From: Arthonia radiata
Lineage: Eukaryota > Ascomycota > Arthoniomycetes > Arthoniales > Arthoniaceae
DNA length: 64,000 bases
Direction: 5' to 3'
NCBI GenBank assembly: GCA_002989075.1
Contig: PSQN01000003.1
Coordinates: forward strand, 2,608,340-2,672,339
Part shown: positions 34,619 to 46,000 of the stretch, one piece after another
How the letters are laid out: each line of letters starts with the position of its first letter
How positions within the stretch are numbered: position 1 is the stretch's first letter
Made by a program: the position numbers and the translations under genes
Notes under the pieces: generated by a model
Told to the model about the DNA's origin: nothing
Databases searched by the model: none
Seen by the model: the letters and a program-made list of their open reading frames with translations, nothing else

Positions 34619-37600
34619 TCATGATGCATCATCACCCTTGCCCCAGAACAGACCAACAACGTTGTTGAACATCTCGCGCACACTAGGTAGAGCGCCTCCC
34701 GCGCTCTGCACAGAATTGCTTCCATCTTGACTGCTTCGACCTAATATAGGTCCCTGGCCAATTGCTTCTGCGAGCTTCTGACCTGGCACCACACGCGGCT
34801 GTTGTCGTCTGATAGGTTGGACGTCTCCATCAATTTCTTGAGCAGATCTCCTGACAGTAGCAGCCTGACGATCAAACAGTGGCCGGTTCGGGCTCTGTTG
34901 CTCTAACGACGTCTCGTCATCAAGCTCCATCTCACCAGCCTCAGCTTGGTCTTCAGCCATCGCCCTCGCTAACGTCTCGCTGAGCATCGGCGGCTGTATG
35001 CGGCGAATGGTGGCATTGCTGTCGATTACAACGTAGCCTTTGCGCAGAGCTGACGAGGCTTCAGTGGACGTCGCTTTGGATGGCACTGTGTCGAATGAAT
35101 CTATCGGTAGGACGTTGCCACTGGCTGAGAGCACTTTGAGCGCCAGATGCGGGAGTACAGCGTCAAGCAGTGGTTTCTGTGCGGATTTTGGTGCTTCGTC
35201 ACTGCTATGGAAGGTCGGTAGCGGATACAGGAACACTCGTGAGGTATAGTCCCGATGAGCATGCTGAGGGAAACCTCGAGGGTCATCCATCGTGCGGCGC
35301 CGCTTCAGAACGGGTACGCTGATCGCAAGTGTGTTCGTGTTATGATTGACGGCAAGCTGTGGCGCCGGAGCTGCATCGACAAGGTTTGGAACCTGAATCG
35401 TGGGAAGATGGACGGAGAGTGGCAAATCCAAGGTGTGCAATGCAGTGCGGGTGAGAACCAGTAGGTAGCGATCTGCAAAAGCGAGATCTTGCAGGTTACC
35501 ACTGGAGGAGCTCGATGAGCCAAGAATATCCGTTCGGGTTTCTTTCAACATTCCGACATCGGCATCGATGAGATGTATCGCATCTTGACCATGCGGTTCG
35601 GGTGCGCCGTCATAGCGCTCCACAGCCATGCTGTTCGATTCGGATGCTTTAGCTGGTAAACGGGGAGGTTGTTGAACTTGCCCAGGAAAGCCCATCCACG
35701 CAGCGATCAGGCTTCCATCGTCACTCCAAGCTAGCATCGCTTCGGTGGGTGCGGCTGGGCTCAGAGGCTCATCGATCGAGTTGCCCTCCAAAGGTATGAT
35801 ATGTCGTAGCGCCCACCAAGTCTGCGCAGTGGTGCTATCGGCAGGCGTGCCCAAAACGATTTTACCGTCCCTTCTTCTCGTTCTAGGTGACCATATGCGG
35901 ACAGTCCGATCCTCACCGAGGGTCGCAAAAAGCGTTTTGGTCGGACTCACAGCTAGACCGAGGGCTCGCGCGATTTTCCCTTCCGTACCCGGTAATGATT
36001 CATGCGGCGAGGGCAACGATGTATTGAGCATCCAATTCTCATCCCTCTCGTTACGTCGCCATATCCGGAGGCAGACTTCATAGTGCTTTGAAGCCTCGTC
36101 TTCCAACTCTGATGGCTCGCCAGCCAGATCTTGGAAGTCTTTTGCTGGAGGCCGCCAGTCGTCGACCGTAGCGAGCCATTGACCGTTCGATGTCACTGCC
36201 AAGTGTTCGATGCTTGCTTCGTGAAGTTTGTTGCGTTCCGGACCGAGATTAGTGCTGGTAGCGTTTGTGCGTGCAAGCGCCTGTCGCGAGATGTGCACGT
36301 TGCGGATGCTGTCGTAAGTCTGCAAGTATGATGATGAAGAGGTGTTCGGCAACATGGAGGCAGAAGCAGAGTCGTGCGATGATGCTGCTAGGAACAGATG
36401 GGCTGGATCGCTCGGGTTCACCGCGCTTGCTACACCTGTTGCAGCAGCGCCGTTTAGGTAGGACGCGATAGTTTTGTCGGTTGGAAGCAAGAGGCGTTGA
36501 TCGACCAGAGAAGCCGTGCTGGGTGATTGAAGGCTGGCAAAATGAGCAATTGGCCTAAGTTCCGCTGTTGACAGCACAATAATGGAATTGTCAGCTGTGC
36601 CAACAGCATACATGCTGCCAGAAGGTGAGATAGACAGGGACTGTATCGGTGATTCGAGATGCGGTAAGTATGTCTTGCGTCCCGTGTCAAGCTGCCACAG
36701 AACGAGCACTGTCTCTCGACCTCCAGATATAAGATAGTTGCCTACAAAATTTCTCGAGTCAGTATCGCCCTGTATGCTTCCATAGACTGTCCTTACCATC
36801 GGGCGAGAAGGCCAGTGCGCCCACGGGTTCTCGATGCCAGTGCATTTCTCTTGACGCCAACTTCTTTCGACCTGGCGCTGACGGACTGCGATCGAATGCT
36901 CCTAAACTATGCAAGATATTGCTATACATGTATATGCATCCACTAAGGCCGCCATACGCAACATCCAAGCGGTCGTGTACTCCAACCTGAGGGAGAATGC
37001 TGTGGCGCTCTATGTTTCTGGCATCCACTTCCGGCGGTTCAGCCAACCTAAGATCGAAACAGCTCGGTGGCTGTTTGCACTGGACCTCATGCCATTCGTA
37101 TTGCAAGTCATGCAGCAAGATCTTAGAAAGGTCCAGCGGCTTCGCCAGTGCACCTATGAAGATACATTGTGGGGTAGCGGCAATCAGGATCCGACCGGAA
37201 CGAGTGACCTTGAGAGCCTGGATGGCAGCTTGCTGCTTGAGGATTCTCACCGGCTGCGAGCCGTCCGCTCTGCTGCTTCTCACCGTAATTTCGGAGTGCT
37301 TATGGCCTCGTTCAACAGCAAAGATCAGGCACGAATCGACTCCGGCCATACTTGCCGTAGTAGCCAGAGCACAGATTGGTCTGTCTTTGCCCTTACTCAA
37401 AAGGCGACTACCCTTTTTCCGATGCCATGAGAGAACACTGCCACTTGACAGTCCCAGACACACAGTCCTGGAAGCCGCATCGCTATCGTTGAGGTATGCA
37501 AAGCTAGTGATGGATGCATTCTGAGGCGTCTCGAAAGTGTGCTCAACAAGTGACTTGCCAATGGCACCGATGAACATCACCGTCTCTGCACTGAACAGCA

Positions 37601-38447
37601 AACTCCTAATTGCATGTCAGCAGAGCTTCCGCGACTACGACTGTAGCAGAGCTCACCTTTCGTCCGAGGAGAACTGTGCGGGCGCCTCGAGGAGTTTTCC
37701 TGCGACTGGCTTCGAGACGGTCCACGCAGTCGCCGGGTCGCGTGCTTCCTCATACGCGCCAGCTCCGGATGCAAGTAGAATAATTGTGTTGTCCGCGGGC
37801 TGCAGCGCTTTGGATCGCGAGTCCTTTTGCTTTCTAGGCTTCTTGTTCCTCATCTCCGAAAACGCAGCGGCTTCATTCCCTCGGTCGTTGAGTCCATTTG
37901 AAATATCGGCACCTTCGTCTCTACGCGCCGGCGACTGGCTTCGCTTGGGCTCATCATGGCCATGGGCAGGTTCTGTATTGGGTTTACGGAGGAATTGCAA
38001 TTGGTTTTTCCTCCGTTGCTTCTTCCTTTTCTTGGGCTGCGGCTGCTCAGTGCCATTATATCCGTCTACAGAAAGCTCAAGGGATGGCGACAGACTAGGC
38101 TTGCTGCGTGGGCGGCGACTTGATAGATTGGCCTCGGGCTCCAGAGATTTTCGAGTCTTCTTTTTGCTCTTGCGTCTCTTCCCGGCCGGAACGTCGAATG
38201 CGATTTCAATGAGATCCGGCGCCTCATGCTTCTCCACGGGTACAGTCGCCTTACTTTCCTCAGCTTGGGGATTTACGAGTGCCGAGTCTGTGTGCGCTGT
38301 AAAGACATGCGACTCGGACTGCTCAGTCCGGGCTTTGCGCTCTTTTCGCCTCTCGCGCTTCCGTTTTCGCTTAGTTTCACGGTCCAAAGTCTCTGAGTCG
38401 TGGTCGCGTTTGCGTTTCATGCCATTCTGTGTTGGGGGCACGTCCAT
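34619..38447 (-). CDS. UTP17: UTP17/NAN1 (WDR75) WD40 protein of the small-subunit processome
   Basis: Part of the t-UTP/UTP-A complex, which couples rDNA transcription to early 18S pre-rRNA processing in the nucleolus. Exons 37657-38447, 36797-37605 and 34619-36741; introns 51 and 55 nt; 1240 residues (yeast 896, human WDR75 830). I start at MDVPPTQNGMKRKRDHDS (38447); the frame is open further upstream but the sequence there is not protein-like. Residues 1-210 are a very Lys/Arg-rich extension. WD repeats begin at TAWTVSKPVAGKLLE and continue through EPVGALAFSPDGNYLISGGRE, VLVLWQLDTGRKTYLPHL, SLSISPSGSMYAVGTADN and VRIWSPRTRRRDG. The C-terminal REMFNNVVGLF helix ends the protein. Splicing restores WD motifs at both junctions. 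Confidence 0.9.
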
Positions 38448-39432
38448 TTTGGGTAGAAGATTGTGGATGTATATTTGTTGATTAAGCATATCTTTTCGCA
38501 GAATGTGCCATGATAAATTCCTAAAGAGGCAGGCGAGTATGTATATTCTCGCCGCATATACTACACTCACTGTGCCACTGTAAAGCTTTTAACACAGCGC
38601 TTGACAGAGCTTATATGCTAACACAGCTCTGCAAAGGCAGTCCCCTTCTCTTTGACACATCAGTGCTCGTTTAGCTACTCGACGTAGATTCGAAATCACC
38701 TATTGGCCCCAACCACGGCTCATTCCACCTCGCTCCATAAACAAGACATCTCCACCACCTCGCCCCATCTCAAACGCACTATTTTGGTATTCGACAATTT
38801 GCAATGTGCAAAAGAGCAGCAAAGCCATAAAAGTGTGATCATACTTCGAAAGTGACCGGCCTGTCGGCCGTCACCCACGCGCCACCTTGACAATGTAAGC
38901 TCGGTCGTAGTGCGCACATGTGCGCCGATCTGAGCGGCGGCCCTGATGCTGGCGGTGGCACTTATGCGCTTTATGCATAAATTTGGAGGCCTATAATGCT
39001 TCACTTTATCTTTACGAATCTCGGGGCTGTTTCAAGATATATTCACACTTGAAAGCTTGTGTGTCATGGGCTGTCACGTATCATGGTGGAAGCCTAGTGT
39101 AAACCCCAGGGAATGGTTATTGTCGTTCACATAGACGAGTTGGTCATTGACGGTAATGACGGCTGCGAATCTGTACATCGGATTGCTCATATCTAGAGAG
39201 ACGAAAGTCTGCAGTCTAGAACAAGATTCACATCCACTCCACACCGTGCAGCAACATGTGTCTGAACGGGTCATTCGGTATCCTCTTCAAGCTAAGATGC
39301 CCACGTCTATTCAAGGTATTCGGGCACAGCTTCTTGGAGTGAAGGTGGCAGTTCGTGTTGACTATTGACTCGACCTCGCTCGTAGTAGGATTGCGTGGTG
39401 TTCTCAGCCATTTGTGTATCCAGTGGTATCGC
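38448..39432. other. UTP17 promoter and PCNA 3' flank
   Basis: 985 bp. Only short frames (for example 38720-39004 and 39074-39274, minus) without family content. Confidence 0.45.
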
Positions 39433-40269
39433 CTACTCATCATCGCCGATCTAAACGCATGTCAGCTTCAACAATTGTCTGCCCAAAAAGAAAGAGCGTT
39501 GACGCACCTTTGGAGCAAGGTAGAACCGCAGATGACTCCCGCTCTGTAGCTCATACTCCACCAACAGCGGTACCTCGTTGCTCAAACACAATTTGACACT
39601 TCCACTCAAGCCACTCGCCTTGCAGAAGTTCACCAGATACTTCAGACTGAACGTCAGCGCTACTGGCTCGCTCAACGCAATATCCACATTCAGCTCTGGC
39701 TTTTCCACGTTGGTATGACTGCGCAATGTTGTTGCTCCGCTGCCAATGTCGCCGTTGCACGCGAACTTGACGCCTTCCTTGGTGCACTCGATAGCCACGC
39801 TCTCACTAAGGGCGGAGAGATCTCTGCAGATGCGCTGGAATTCACTGGATGGGAGTTTGATCGTGGCGGCGTATTGCGTCTCTGGGATGCCGAGGTGTTC
39901 TTGGTCGATGTCCATGAGCTTGATGTCGTATTCCGACATGCGGTCAGACTCCGAAGATTCGAAGACGAGGTTGACGACGTCCGGAGAGTCATCAGCTTTG
40001 AGTGTGAGGATGTCTTCGTTTTGGGCGCAGCGGAGGACTTTGGTGAGGGAGTTAAGGTTGATGCCCAAGGCGAGGTTGCGGTCGCAGCGGAAAGGGGCGA
40101 ATGCCGACGCCGAGAGCAGCATAGAGACCAGCGCGACGTGAGAGTTGTCCATAGCCTGCAGTGCGATTCCGGAGTCATTGCAGTCGAAGTTACAGTCCTG
40201 TACGAGATCCTTGATTGCGTCTACCACCTTCTTTAGCATCTGCGCCTGTTCCAATCGCGCTTCAAGCAT
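39433..40269 (-). CDS. POL30: PCNA, DNA polymerase sliding clamp
   Basis: Trimeric ring that holds replicative polymerases on DNA and recruits repair factors. Exons 39508-40269 and 39433-39450 give 259 residues (yeast 258). The last exon is only 18 nt and supplies IGDDE, the usual acidic end after LAPK. The N-terminus [20 protein letters not shown] and the DNA-facing helix [18 protein letters not shown] are conserved. The interdomain connector is [13 protein letters not shown]. Lys164, the ubiquitin/SUMO acceptor in yeast, is present in ECTKEG and falls exactly at position 164. The upstream region carries two ACGCGT boxes, listed separately. No unusual residues seen. Confidence 0.97.
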
Positions 40270-43040
40270 CTTCGCCGAATGTGGTGGGGTGTTGATGGAG
40301 CAATCCGAACGTCCGTACGAGAGTCAGAAAGATCTTGCAATTGAGGGTCGACGACGAGCCGGGGTGATTGTGGTGTTGAAGGCAAGTAGCGAATACTGCG
40401 TACGCGTGGGGAAGCAATGTTTGCCGCGACGCGTCAAAGACGTGCAAAGTGCTGGACTTAACGCTAATTCCGGCGGAGCTATTAGATGCCTTTGTGGACC
40501 AGCTTCGTCGCGGTGCTGCTGCAATGCGCATGCCATGATATTCGACAGTAGCAGAATGATTGGCGTTCAATTGGTTTTCACCAAGTACACACACATCAGA
40601 TTCAATGAGAGTTATTGGAGGGCGAGGTGTGCTTTTCTCTGATTGTCAGAGTCTCTCGAATGTCTCTGCGTCAGCTGTAGCGTTCGATACTTGTTTCTCC
40701 CTTGTCAGTAACAGAGTGACTCGTCTCCAGACGCTGCAGTCAGCGGTGGCTGACCCTGTTTGATATGATGACTGCTACACGGGCGCTTCAAAGGATGCAA
40801 AACATGTTCATCACAAGGTCAATGATGACGAACAGATTATGCCTCATCGGATGGCCTCAAGAGACATCGTGACAGCGTGTGGATGATCTTTAATCTGAAG
40901 CGTACCAATGAGGTGCACGACTTCCAGAACTGCGGATTGTAGCCTCCAACGTCCACAATTGTGGCGTAACGCGTTTGTAACGCGGAGCACTGATCAAAAG
41001 TTCAGGGCGGAAAGCTTAATCATCTGTAGTTCGATGCAACGTCGTTCCTGCGCAAGTGCGAACTCTGCCCTGATGAGATTGTTCAGGCCCTAGCTACGGC
41101 ATCTGTTGTAGTTATAGTTTTGTTTAGAAAGCAGTAGGAGGGGCAAGCGAAGTTTTAAGACAGCAGCAGGCTTGTGGCCTCGACCTTCGTGAGCAGTGGT
41201 AAGGTCTCACAGTTGGTTGACCGAGATGAGATTGAGACTAATTTCGGAGGCAATGCGGCAGCGGCTGAGCAGCCCGACCATTGGCCCGGGGATGCAGTTG
41301 CTAAGCAAGGGACGGGGCTTTTCCCACGCGAGCCCAACTGCCGCAAACTCAGGAACCCGTTTTCCGGTCGTTGTTACTTTGCGATCGTGTTGGGCTCAGG
41401 TATGTTCAGACGCTGACGAACAAACATCTGATCTGGTATGTCGAAGCAAAGACGCGCGCAGTGAGCCCTCACGCATCCCGTGATTGACATGCAGCAGTAA
41501 GGGTGATGCCCGACGCAAGGGCATGGGAAAAAGTCTAAACGGTCGGCATAAAACCTGGATTTGAAAAGAAGCATCTTCTGCCCCACGCCTGAAAACGTTT
41601 TTACAGTGGTCGGCCAACAGCAGATCTGCGATTTCTTTGGGTTGCTTGAGGACATCCGGCCCTTCATCCCCAGAATGGCCGCTCTGACGGCACGGTGCAG
41701 CCCTCGTCGGTCACCGCCTGTCTCGCCAATGGGTCGCTGCATGCGGCGGCCGGTAGAAGGCGCGACTGTACATGGTCGAATTTTGATCACACAGCAAGTA
41801 GAGACGAGCCTACACGTTAGACGACGGTATTGTGAACGAGCTGGAAAGCAAACTGAAACAACCCATCTTGCCTAGACCACAGCCCCTGAATCTTCGCTTG
41901 GATGATGCTTGGCAGGGACAAGCCAATCAAGATCCTGTTCCAATCGATAGCCGGCCACGCTAGCCCGACTTACGCGCCTCGCGTCCCATCTTTCCGCCCG
42001 TACGTGCCTTAGTCGCGTTTCCATCACACACAGAATGTTTTGCTCCATGTCTTGTCCAGCAAATCGAGAATCATCTGAGGAGGAAAAAACGAGTACACCC
42101 TCTGTGACGACGTGTAAGGTCAGATGTATATTAGCAAAGGAGGAAGGGAAAGCGTAGGAAGGGCGAGAGAGACGATGACATCGATTCGACCGTTTACACA
42201 CTAGTGCGAAGCTAGCGGTTTTACCATGAAGGAAGTTCGGAGCTCGGACCATTCCACGTCCTTGCTTCCGGCGCTGCCTTCTCTCTTTTCTGGCACATCG
42301 ACACATCCTGCTTCTCTCCCGCGCCCCTACCCCCTCGCGCCCTGCCTCTTCACTCCTTCGTTACCACCTCCACCACGCTCCCTATCCTGTTCGCTCGACG
42401 CCTTCCACAGGACTCCCCCAAATCGCCAACTATCAGTCGCTCATTTACACACGCCGGCACGATAATCTCACGCGCTCCCTGACTTCGACATCAAACCGTT
42501 TTTACCGGTACAAACTTCGGAAATAGCAGCAAACACGCATTTTTTTGCAATTCTACATCCTTGACAGCATTTCACGCTTGTCGTCGACATCAACTACCAG
42601 TACCGCACTTACCACCCATTCTCGTCACGAGTTTAAGAAAGACCGGTTGGAAATAAGCAGTCCGCCACTTTCACGAAACACCACCGACTCCGGGAGGGCT
42701 GCCTTCTTGCGTCGATCATCATCTGTTTCATCCTTCCAACCCCTCCAGCCTTCCTTCGGTACCTCTCAACCTCACACTGGCCCTGTCGCTGCGCATCACC
42801 CCATCGCTCGGCCTACAGCGCCCCATTTGCTCTCAGCTTTCCCTTCAATGTCCTAACGCTCGAGTCTGCGCATTTCAATCCAAAGATACAGCAGTGAGCG
42901 GCGCAGTTCCCGCGATTGCGACGGCGAGAAGTTCGTCTCGCTAGCGTCTTCGCTAGAGTAAACGCCTCTGCGACTGCACCAAGACGGCAATCACGCGAGT
43001 CCCGCGTATTAACAAGTAAAACAAGCACCTCAACATCGCC
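40270..43040. other. Long intergenic region with PCNA promoter and long leader of the next gene
   Basis: 2.77 kb, the longest gene-free stretch here. Left end: PCNA promoter with MCB boxes. Middle (40700-42200): short frames only, for example 41374-41790 minus and 41872-42306 minus, with no family content. Right end (about 42240-42900): pyrimidine-rich sequence with many CTTC/CCTC runs, typical of a fungal 5' leader, containing an ATG at 42226 that would open a 79-codon upstream frame. I see no RNA gene. Confidence 0.45.
40402..40434. promoter_or_regulatory. Two MCB (ACGCGT) boxes upstream of PCNA
   Basis: Perfect ACGCGT hexamers at 40402-40407 and 40429-40434, about 130-165 bp before the PCNA start. 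ACGCGT is the MBF (Mbp1-Swi6) element that drives G1/S genes including PCNA in yeasts; the palindrome works in either orientation. Binding is inferred from motif and gene. Confidence 0.65.
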
Positions 43041-46000
43041 ATGTTCAAGTCAAAGGCCAAGAGAGTGGAGGAACTCCCCGAACGCTCGCAGACTCCACAA
43101 CCCGCGAAGTCGAAGAAGAAGTTCTTCGGACGAAGAAAGGATGAGCCAGAGCCCGTTCCCCAACTTGATCTTACAGCAGCGCTACCGTCCAGCGAAAACT
43201 TCCGAACCAGTCTGCTGATGCCATCATTATCAACTCGGTTCAGCATGCTTCGCGAGCAGGATGATCCAAACTCCATGCTAGGTAAAGCCAACGATGACAG
43301 TGTTTTGCATTCACATCGTAGATCAAGGCTAGCTTTTGGTGACACTGGACTTTCTGACATTGCTGAAGTAGCTTCTATCAGCGGCTCGATCCGCCCGCCG
43401 TTTGCCACGAGCGGCCGGTCTGCCTCATATCACACGGACACCTCCATTGTGACCATAGACGACGATTCGTCCACTAACGGAAGCATGATGAGCAGAGCGC
43501 GTCCAGGTGAGGGCAACATGCTGTTCGGTGGCCGTCAAAAGATTTACAAGATTCCTGTGGGTGACGCTGGCGCTGTCAAAAACCTTGGCAGCCAGGAACA
43601 ACGCGGAATGAAAGGGAGGGCTCTGTACGAGGACGATGTTCACACGTCTGCGTTCCAGAAATACAAAGAACAAGAAAGACGAGCTGCAGAGAGAGACCGC
43701 AAGCTTGAAGAGCTCGAGCGTGATCTTCTCATCGATGACTTGGGCACAGCGGCACTGAATTCGCCATCCTTTTCGACTTTCGACGAGAAACGCGGCACAA
43801 CATCCTCTACTGGATCTGGCCCATCAAGGATGAGTGGCTCGACTGCAGCCACTTCTGTTTTCTCTCATGCCGCCAATGGCGGATCAGCCAACCAATCTCC
43901 AATGACCACAACGCCACAAAGCGCTGGATCACAAGGCATTGCAAGGTCGAACTCTCGACGCTTATATGACTCTAATCTGGATCACAACATGTCTGAACAG
44001 CAGCTTGCAAATATCAACCGCATGAACTCCGTGCAGCACAAGAGCTCGCTGAACGGGCCAGGCTCTCGTCAATATCTTCATGGCTCTAGAAGCGCCACGA
44101 ATTTGAGAGAACGATTTGGGCCAGTAACCTCATCTGAGTCGTCGCGCGCCGCGAGCCCTTTGCCGCCGCCTGGCAGTGAAAAGCTCACCACTTTTCAAAA
44201 TGTCACGTCCCCCATGTCCAACGGTCACAGCCCAGTTTCTCCTATATTTAACGACCCAGAGAATCCTCTCAATCAAGCCGTTGATGCTAAAGATCGTGGC
44301 AAGGCTACCGCAATGGGTCAATTCAATCGCCCAAAGCAATTTGACGAGCAGCAATTCCTTCAGCGTCAGCGATCGCTGCATCAGCAGAATATACAAAGAA
44401 ACGATTCAAGGTCGCCGCTTCCACCTTATGGTCGACCAAGCAACGACCGTGGCAGGCGGCCGTCTACGGAGAGAAAGCCCTTCTTCCCTCCTCCGCGACG
44501 CCCATCCGAGGAAGCTCGATCCCGTGCCGGCTCTGCTCAAGGTGATCGACCCGGTTCTGCACCCCGGCCTCGCGCTGGCACGAATCGAAGCGACAGGCGG
44601 CCGATCGTAGACACGCGCTCTCGCGCTGGAACAAATAGGACGGATTCTTCGCGGCCGTCATTTGAGAATCGCACGCCGAATTACAGCGGGCCTCCTTCTC
44701 CTGCCGCTACCCGCGTTCGTAGCCCTGAAGGCTATTTCCCAGCGGCTGGCAGCCCTGTGAATTCCGGTCGTCAAGGACCTCCATCACGTGCAGGCTCTTT
44801 TCCGCGGCCTCCACCGATTGCCACGCAAAGCGCACAGCAATTCCGTGACACCTCAGCGGGCGCTAAAGAGAGCCCACTCTTGGGTCGCGAGTCGCCCGAA
44901 GTGGCTTCACCCAAGATCAGTCTTGAGCGTGGAACGGAAGCTGATATCCCTGCGCCACTGCGCAGTCCGCCTCAGCTTCAGGATCACCCAGCCTTGAGAG
45001 GTCTAGGTGATGGCACACCCCCTCTGAGCCCTCTCGGCCAAGCGAGAGAGGACAGGAGGAAGGCCATGTCGCCTAAGCTTGTCATGGACAATTTCGTGCC
45101 GCCTGTTTCGCCCGGGCTCAGTCAGCCCACGTTGCCAGAAATTGGCTTAGAAACTGCGCCAGATCCACCGCCGAAGAACGACGAGAGGTCGCCCTCTCAG
45201 TTGAACGGTCTCATTCGGTCGCATCTCCGAGAAGCTAGCAACTCCTCCTCGATCTACCCTGCGAACGATGATAATCATCATCGACGCTCCGCCGCCTTTG
45301 ACCACGATCATGACAATGCCATGATGTCCGCTGTCATCAACGAAGACGTCAACCCGTGGCTGGAAGATGGTGAGCCTGGTCCTGAGACAGATACCTCGAA
45401 CGAGCCTCAACTGAATCCCAATGGCATTGGCTTGGCCGAGGTTTCACCCTCTATGCAAACAACCCCTGCTGCAGACCTGCCTGCTGGGCCTCGCCCTGGA
45501 GATGCGGACGAGTGGATGAATGAGCTTCGGAAGCAGCATATTAGAGAAGTCAGTACCGAGACTCAGCATGAGCGCGAAGCATTTGCGAAAGATATTCAAT
45601 CCCGGCAGAAAGCAATCCAAGAGAACTTGCGCATCAAGAACGAATTCGGTGCACGTTCCCCAAGCCCGAGTGGCGTCAAGGAGAAGCAAAATATGTTCGA
45701 GAACGGTTTGAGACCATTTGGTCTACTTCGCAAGACCGCCAGTCGTGAAGACATGAATAGGAAGAAATCAGGTCTCGGTATTCCAGGACCTGGGGCGCAC
45801 GTGAACGGCAATGGTCGCAACACGCCCACAGGCCCAATCAAGCAGTTTCAGCAACCACCAATGGGCCGCACACTGCACATGCGCATGCCAGAAGCGGCAA
45901 GGCAGAGCGAAGACAGATATCGAGGACGTAGCGCGTCCCGACCCCGCAAGAACAGTATTGCTAGCGAAACCAACTCGACGCCTCATCGCACCCCTCCGGC

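Noticed and set aside
37537-38481. Plus-strand open frame of 314 codons
   Set aside because: It is antisense to the first exons of UTP17, whose codon pattern and WD motifs explain the openness.
39715-40236. Plus-strand frame of 173 codons
   Set aside because: Antisense to PCNA, no family content.
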